From: Madurella fahalii
Lineage: Eukaryota; Ascomycota; Sordariomycetes; Sordariales
Reading direction: 5' to 3'
NCBI GenBank assembly: GCA_029876055.1
Contig: CM056878.1
Location: 2,728,001-2,792,000 of the forward strand
DNA: 64,000 nt
The notes below the pieces were generated by a model. It was not told the origin of the DNA. It searched no databases and worked only from the letters and a program-made list of their open reading frames with translations. Made by a program: the position numbers and the translations under genes. Positions 57,282 to 64,000 of the stretch are shown piece after piece (within the stretch, counting starts at the first letter, position 1; every line of letters starts with the position of its first letter).

Positions 57282-58195
57282 CCAAAGAAAGAATGAAAAG
57301 AAAAGAAAAAGGTCCGTGATAGTTGTGCCACCATGCCCGATCGACAGGGCTGAAACAGCCTCTTTTGCGGAGGATAACGTGATAGAAGAAGCATGGGAAC
57401 CCCCAGTGAGTTATTTATAACGCTATTCTGTTTGGAAATGGAGATCTTCAACATCCCCGGTCATGTAAGCCGTGACGCATCCGCACCGACCTTTTAGCTT
57501 TACAAGAGAGACTCTTCCCCCATGATGCAGTGCTTGGTAACAGATTCTGTCCACATCCATCAGAACCAGCACCTACATAAATACATCTCTGTGTAAGGTA
57601 GCTTCGATGATCACCCAGCACCGAAACACACAGGCGAGCAGAAACAGCAACAGAAACAGACCCAAAACCAAAACCTTTGTACGCCATCTATGTAACCACT
57701 TTTTTTAACCTACCGCCATACCCTGCCCTGTCGAGACTTGACATGCTGAAGGTGTGCGGGGGGAATGTGTGTAGGAGAATGTAATACAATGCACCGCTCG
57801 CTCAATGAACCATCGTCATCTCTGCAACCACCACCACGAGCTTAACCGGCAACTCTACATCGTTTACTCTCTTGCCCCTCTCCCCGGCCCATCACCCCCG
57901 CTCTAACAGTATCTACAAAGCCACTGACATGACATAACCTGACCTGACCTGGCCCGCAACCGGGTAGACGGGCTGACTCATTGTCCAGCAAGTCTAGCCC
58001 TTCCCACCAAAAGAGAAAGGAACCAAATCCCACGCACTCATGCAAGGTAACGAAGGTAGGCAGGTGGGGTAAAGAAGGAAGGTAAGTAAGGCATGCGGCC
58101 GGTACTCAAGAAACCAAACCGCACCCGTCTAGCATAGCGTGGCCTAGCCAAACGAGCCCATTCCGCCTCGTGCGTTCATCCCGCCTTGCCTGCCG

Positions 58196-58231
58196 CCTTC
58201 CCTGCCACCTTCCCTGCCACCTTCCCTGCCA
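58196..58231 (+). repeat. 12-bp tandem repeat (CCTTCCCTGCCA) x3
   Basis: Three perfect 12-bp units about 210 bp downstream of the UBP12 stop, within its likely 3' UTR. Confidence 0.95.
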
Positions 58232-58440
58232 CCTCTGTTCTATGTATTCCCAATCACCATCCCTCTGTCAAGAGGTGAAAAGGGGAAAAGGAGAAGAAAG
58301 TAAAACTGCTCGAGGCCCTAGCGCCGCGCCGACTTGGTATCCCTACTTATCAACCAACGGAGCTGGTGTTAGGGCGCCTCGCGCATCGGTTCAGGCAGCT
58401 TGATGTGCTCCCAGTCTGGCTCGGCAGGAGAAGTAGTACT

Positions 58441-61400
58441 CTAAGTCTGTGGCTTCCCTGTCACCGCCGGCGGCGGCACCAACGACTGCTCGTCTACATC
58501 GCCAACGTGAATCTCAGCGACCTTGTCGCTAGCTTGGTCGTCTCCAAGGCTGGCGGCAGGGACCGTATGGATCTTGCCCCACGTCTCCTCGGTAATCTGG
58601 CCCATGAAGTCTTGCGCCTCGGCCGACGGGGTGGGCGGGACATCGTATTCGGGGAACTGCGACGTCGGTTCGAGGGGCTCAACGTACCCCGAGCCAGGCT
58701 CGGCCGGTAGCAGCGACTCCATGTCGGCATGCGCCTCAAAGGCGTCGTCGCCGTTGATGGACGACCCGTCGTTCTGCGCCACGTCGCTGGCGATGTCGCC
58801 GTCCGCATCGGACCCCGCCTTGCTGTTGAGATTGTTAAAGCTCCAGCTGCTTGGGCCAATCACCGACGTCATGCCAGCCATGCCGCTGTCATAATCGGTG
58901 AGACCGATCCCCTCGTCCTCGTCATCACCTTCGATGCTGTTGCGCAGGGTTTCGTGGGCGCTCCAAGGCAAAGGAGCGCCCATGTCGCCGTCATCGTCGG
59001 CCTCCCCGACGTTGACGATGCTCGCCTGGTATGAGGGTAGCTCGGTGTCTGTGATACTAGCCAAACCACGACTTCCTTGAGGGAGAACTAGACCTGCTCC
59101 GGTCAAAGCGCTCGGCGATCCACGACGGGAGGAGCCTTGGCCGAGACGCTGACCTTCCCCCGATTCCAGCATATCTTCATCGGTGGCGTCAATTTGGTTG
59201 TTGTAACGGTCGAAGATCTCTTGGAATTTCGGTCCACCCAACGGGGCCTCGGAACGGCGTCGGTAGAATAGAAGATACGCGGCGGATGTCACAACCTTGG
59301 CGGTAGTACTTTGCTTCACAACGGTAGCATCTTGCGGGGTGTTAGCGGTTCCGGAACCTGACAAAGTCGCGGAAGTGGCACGCGCAAACTTACCATTATA
59401 CTCGTACCACTCGCCGTCTATGAAGTTTTTGGCAAATGCAGTGTAATGGCCGCCACCTAGGCCGCCCCAATGGTCGTCAACGGCGATCAGATCGTAGATC
59501 TCTTGCTTCCCGTCTTCCTTGTCAATGACGCGCTGCGTCAGATCCAACCCCTCGACAGGGAAATCGACGAGGATGTCTAACTTGTCCCGGCGCCAGCCAC
59601 TAGAGCTGAACCGTTTCAGATGGACCACCAAGATATCCGGTGTCTTCCAGAGGTCGAACTTCTTGCTGGCCCGGCGATGCTCTTTGCAACGAGGGCAGTA
59701 CCAGGTATCCTGTTCGGAAAGGATCTCCTCCTTCTCGAATTCGTCCAAGCAGTCGTCCAGCGAGATACCGTGCTTCTTACGCATTTGCCGTTGCTTCTTC
59801 TTGGCTTCGAGGGCGGGATCCTCCAGAGTCACGAGGTTCTTGTATGTTTTCATGCCCCGCATCCCATTATCCGACGGCGTCCCGCCAAAGACAAAGTCAA
59901 AGGCCTCCTCGCTCCACTCGACCATCAGGCCCTCGCCGAGACCGACCAAGGCACCGCTTGGAAGGGCATTGTCGGTATCGACTGGCTCTATGGACTGGCT
60001 CCGGCGGACAGCTCGCTGTTGCTTCTCGAACCGTTTCTTGCCCTTTTTACTGTAAGTCCTATAGGACTTCATCTTCTTGTTTTTTCCCCGGGCGCTTACT
60101 TGGCTGTGGAAACCTGCCCCGTTCAGCCGGGATTGTGAATTCTGAAGCACACAAGCACACAGTGTCAGTCGTCTGCAAGCCCCAGAGATTTCTTGCTGCG
60201 AGTTGCTACCACTAACCTTGGATTTGGGGAAATCCGAATCCTCGTCGCTGGACTCGTCAGCCATGCGAGTGACTGCAGACGTCGGCAATCGCGCCGATTC
60301 CTCGCTACCACTTTCGTCAGAGCCATCCAGCGGCCCAGGACTCCGCATCTCAGTGTCCGAAGCGGCCGGCTTCGGTAACCTAGTGCTCAACCTTGGCAAG
60401 AGGCCGTCTTCCGAGGTGGATTGCCACCCAGTAGGGATGATCGCGTCCGACTCCTCGAAGTAGCTTAGGTCAAAAAGATTCTGCAAATCTGGGGCCAGAA
60501 ATTCCAAAGGACTGATCCACTTGGGACGCGTTTGTCTGAACCGCCTCAACAGCGGTGATGATCTTTGAATTATGGTTAGCGCCATGGAGCGAGTCTTGGG
60601 TTTTACCGGGGTGCTCACCCTTCAGGTGACGCAGAAGCGGTAGGTTTCTGGGCATCGGCTGCGTCGTGCATCGTTACGTCAACGATATCCTCCTCGCCCT
60701 CGACTGATTTGGCAACGATCTTAGAATCGCCTGCGGAATCCACATCCGACGCAGTGTTGATGATCTCAGGGTCCGTAGTCTCCGACCCATCGCCATCTTC
60801 GGCCGCAGAAAGCTGAGGCAGCGTCGTGAACGTAGCCACCTTCTCTAGAATCTTGCGATAGATAACCTCCATGTTACGAGCCTCCTCGGGCGTTAAGACG
60901 ATAAAGTGCGGCGGAGGTACAATCTCCGAGTTCTTGCGCCCATATCGCTTCCGACCGGATGGATCCATCCGATGAAGAACGGGGACAAGCATGCGCTCTG
61001 TCATGGAATCCTCCATGGGGGGAGACGGCGCCTCGTCGTCATCATCAGCGGCCAGCGACATGTATCTCGGCTTTTTGACCTTCTTGGACCCGTGGGTATT
61101 GGTGGGTGCGGCTTCAAGCTCGTGCACCACAGGGACGTCGCTAGACTGAATCTCTTCTGAGACTGTCCCCATGTCATCATATATCTTAAATAACTTGCCT
61201 TGAAACTCTTCAGCCGCAAAGAGACGCTCAATGGGCACTCCAACTCGCACAGAGATGTACTGCTTCATGGTCTTGATGCTGCTGTTCTTGTCGATATCGA
61301 CCACGATTTCGACAGGGGCTGCATTCAAAGGGAAGAACTTGACGGCCCGGGACCATACGTTGGCTACCGGAAGTGGGAGCGTGAGGTTGTTGAATGGGTC

Positions 61401-63304
61401 AAATGTAATGCTGACCTTGTCACAGACGGGACACACGAGCGTCGACTTGTACATGCCGGTGAAGAGATCGGCGATGACCGAGTCGTCCCGCTTTTTGGTG
61501 ATGTCCCAGACTTTTCCGGCCATCTCCCGGATCGCTGCCGGGTTGTTGATCATGTCGTCGGTGGAGTCGGGTTTCTCGATGTACGGCTTCTTCTTGATGC
61601 GGTTCAGGTCCTCTTGAAGGCCGTCGAGCAGGAAGCCAACGAACTCCTGAGAGTCCTGCTGCCCGTATCCGGAAAACGCGGGAGCGTACCGCCCGATGAC
61701 GCTCTTGAAATGCCGTGGCGCCACCGAGTTCGGCGCCGGATCCTTGTATATCTCTTCCAGGAGGCGCCCATACGCCTTGGCAACTTCGCCATTGTGAGAA
61801 AGCGGGTTGTCCGGGTTGATCTCCTTTTGGGCTTCGTGCGTCAAAAAGTACTTTGTGAGCTCTTCGACGCTCCTCACGCACTGCAGTGCTGAGTTCATAT
61901 AGCAGGTGTTGCCCAAATTCTGCAGCCCGACACAGCCGATTGTACGTCCGGGCTTTTGTTGCGCGCGACCACGGGTCTGAGGGCCCAGCGGCGCTGGGCT
62001 GCTGCGCCCACTTGCATTTCCGCGGGTCAGGGCGCCAAGACTGCTGGAGCTGCCCCTAGTTGCGATAGCTTTGTCCTTGATGCTACTGCCCCTGTAGGTA
62101 GAGACGTACGAGTCGCGATCGACCTGCTCATCGAGAACAAGGGTTTGATCGACGGCGAGGCCTACCAGCGACAAGCTCTTTCTCCCATTGTAGTTGGGGT
62201 TGGTAGTTGTGTCGTCTGCTTCAACCAGGCCACGCTCAACGTCCTTTTCGAGTTTCAAGAACGTCTCTACATCGACAAGCATCTCAGGCCAGGCTCCGGG
62301 GGACGCGGGCGGGCGACCAAGGATATCAGGGGCACGGCCCGGCGAATCTGGAGGGGTCTTCATCCCGGAGGGCTCGGACGAGTTCTCCGTGGCAGGGATG
62401 GTTTGAAGAAGTCTCCAGACGCGGACTTTTCGGTCCGCTGACACGCCGGCGAGCGTCTTCACCTGTTTCAGGAAGTTGTGGTAACCAAAGGAGGTGCTCT
62501 GGACGACCACAGGAGGCGCTGGCTTCTTCAACTTGAGCTCCTGCTCCACTGGAATGGGGCTTGTTGCAGACCATAGGCGGTGGATCGTGAAGACGGGGGG
62601 GTGGAACTCGAACTGGATGGTTGGGAGGCTCACAGGATCAGGCGCTGTGTTGTGAGCGAGTCGGACGATGGGCGATTGTCCAGGAGCCAAGCCATACCAT
62701 GACATGAGGAGATCCCAGGCGTCCTTGGGGAACAGCTCAAAGTTCTCCGTGTCCATGCCCGGCTTTAACTTGACGCAGAGTGCCCCGTTGGAGTCTGTGA
62801 ATATGGCTTGGATGATATCCGAGTTGTCAACCGGACCTAGCAACCCTTCCGAGGGTTCCTTGCTGGCATGCTTCGCATCAGATCCGAAAGCCTGTGCCCG
62901 ACCGAGCCATTGACGAGACACGAGATAGGCCTCCTCGCCTTCTTTCGCAGGGGTCTCGGCAAAGGCCTTGACGAGTGTCTCGATAGTCTTGATTTGTTGG
63001 TCGAGCGGGGGAACGTCTGCCGGAACGATCAGCACAGGGGGTTCGCTAGGATGATGTGAAGGGGGAAAATATTACCGGTCCGCAAGGGCAATTCAGCCTT
63101 CATATTCTCATCAGAGGCCGCGGCCCCTGGCTTGCCATCTTGTTGCCTCGACGCTTGATCCAGCTCATTTCTTTGCGAGTCTGGGGCGGTGATCATATCC
63201 ACGTCCTCCCTCGCGTCCGCACTCTCCTTCTCTATTTCCATGCTGGATGCTCGGCGCTTTAACGGAGAGGAGGATCGCTGGGGGGTATCGGCAGAGCCGC
63301 CCAT
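58441..63304 (-). CDS. UBP12: Ubiquitin carboxyl-terminal hydrolase, UBP12/USP15 type; 5' end unresolved
   Basis: Cysteine deubiquitinase with an N-terminal DUSP module. Exons: 5' exon ending at 63076, then 63016-60619, 60562-60217, 60141-59394 and 59330-58441. From the first in-frame ATG (63304) this is 1536 residues. DUSP signature YLVSRQWLGRAQAF and PGMDTENFELFPKDAWDLLM come early. The catalytic Cys box GLQNLGNTCYMNSALQCV (Cys codon 61902-61904), QQDSQEFVGFLLDGLQEDLN, the zinc-binding CPVCDK and YCPRCK pairs, and the His box GGLGGGHYTAFAKN (His codon 59446-59448), then VTSAAYLLFYRRRS, are intact. A long insert with an acidic patch splits the catalytic core, as in UBP12. Introns at 60216-60142 (75 nt) and 59393-59331 (63 nt) contain no in-frame stop. 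The frame is also open from 63305 to the window edge without an ATG. Confidence 0.9.
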
Positions 63305-64000
63305 CAGAGCGCGTCGGGCCGAGTGGAGGACTGGAGACTGGTTCCCTGCGGGCCCGTCCTCTGACGGCTGCAGGGTCGGGCTGGAGTCGACCAAATCGGC
63401 GCTCCGGTCGTAGTCGATAGACAAGTCGGCCGAAGCCGCACAGGGGGAGCTCGCGGCGGAAGACGGGGAGTCAGCGAAGGAACTGCTGTGTGTCTGCAGG
63501 CGGGGCGGGACGCCGGAGCGGGGGAGCGAGTCGGCACGAGCGAAGGTGGGCGTGCTAAGGCCAGATGTCGAGGCTGCCGAAAAGGAGAAGGAGGGATCGG
63601 CGTCTTCTTCAGTTGAGGGCAGCACCAAGTCGTCGGGCTTGCTGTGCTCCCTGGTCACCTGGCGGGTAATCCTCCGTTTCTTTTGGGAAGACGTGGTGAA
63701 GGCGAGCTGCCTGTGCAGCTCTAGGGATGCCGGCTCGGAGAGTGTCGAGTTGCGCAGAAGGCGGTCGAGGAACGAGGCCGAGCGCTGTGAGAGGACGGGC
63801 GCAAACGGACCAGTTGTGACAGCAATGACGGACAGCACGATGATGCGAAGGGCCGAATTCTCGGGTGCATCAGCGGCCAACAGGCAGGCAGTCTGTCTCG
63901 TGTCTAGGATCAGCGGCGGGCGGCGAAGCGAAGCGACGGCTGGCGCTGGCGCATTTCCTTGCAGTCTGATGTTAATTTTCGCACTGACGCGAGTGGCTGT
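63305..64000 (-). other. ATG-less open frame upstream of UBP12
   Basis: The UBP12 frame stays open from 63304 back to 64000 with no stop and no ATG. The part nearest UBP12 (KPDDLVLPSTEEDADPSFSF, Ser-rich HSSSFADSPSSAASS) looks like genuine disordered N-terminal protein, so the true start is probably in an upstream exon; a CTCTCACAG acceptor is visible near 63790. Confidence 0.45.

Larger units (their letters stand above)
53458..58440. other. 5-kb repeat-rich interval upstream of the phosphodiesterase gene
   Basis: The largest gene-free stretch in the window, between two minus-strand genes. It is studded with simple repeats (listed separately) and GC-rich DNA at 53500-54900. No frame shows a recognisable domain; the 243-codon plus-strand frame 55533-56264 is Pro/Ser/Arg-rich and runs into a decamer repeat. 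The phosphodiesterase promoter and the UBP12 3' UTR must lie within it. Confidence 0.55.

Noticed and set aside
1..64000. A single dedicated novel system, biosynthetic cluster, transposon or integrated virus
   Set aside because: Genes are mostly unrelated housekeeping functions; no polyketide or peptide synthetase, transposase, reverse transcriptase, integrase or capsid motif was seen in any frame.

Overview
The window is nuclear DNA of a filamentous ascomycete, most likely a Sordariomycete. The evidence is compact, GC-rich coding sequence with short introns (about 55-100 nt) carrying GTRNGT donors and CTRAC-like branch points. Intergenic and leader DNA is pyrimidine-rich, and the protein set (BDM-1-type phosducin-like protein, Ste50, DUF4211 protein, 359-residue G-beta) is typical of that class. 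I resolved 18 protein-coding genes, 13 of them spliced; most exon borders were placed by reading splice signals and requiring the frame to rejoin across a family motif. No tRNA, rRNA, CRISPR array, transposon or virus-derived element was found.

Layout. 1-6.3 kb: 3' end of mitofusin FZO1 (+), an ADAL-type adenosine/N6-methyl-AMP deaminase (-), and heterotrimeric G-protein beta (+). 6.3-18.2 kb: a long gene-poor stretch, then the phosducin-like chaperone of G-beta (+), an unrecognised 912-residue single-pass membrane protein (+) and RanBP1/Yrb1 (+). 18.8-32.9 kb: YEATS protein Taf14 (+), an Aro80-like Zn2Cys6 regulator (+), acetoacetyl-CoA synthetase (-) and serine palmitoyltransferase subunit LCB2 (+). 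34-46.4 kb: DUF4211 nuclear protein (+), Ste50 SAM-RA adaptor (-), a polyglutamine protein (-), ribosomal protein uS13/RPS18 (+) and the ribosome-maturation factor SDO1/SBDS (-). 47.3-64 kb: vacuolar carboxypeptidase Y (+), high-affinity cAMP phosphodiesterase (-), a 5-kb repeat-rich interval, and the deubiquitinase UBP12 (-), whose 5' end is unresolved at the window edge.

How the genes relate. Most are unrelated housekeeping genes. Four belong to one signalling theme: G-beta, its folding co-chaperone phosducin-like protein, the cAMP phosphodiesterase and the MAPK adaptor Ste50. A second pair, RPS18 and SDO1, is convergent and both act in ribosome production. I found no convincing new multi-gene system. 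The points most worth checking are a one-base frame break at the end of the ADAL-like gene, a 22-nt micro-exon, a GC-AG intron, three stop-free introns whose length is a multiple of three, alternative leader exons upstream of Taf14, an ATG-less open frame at the start of UBP12, and the conserved-looking but unidentified membrane protein.
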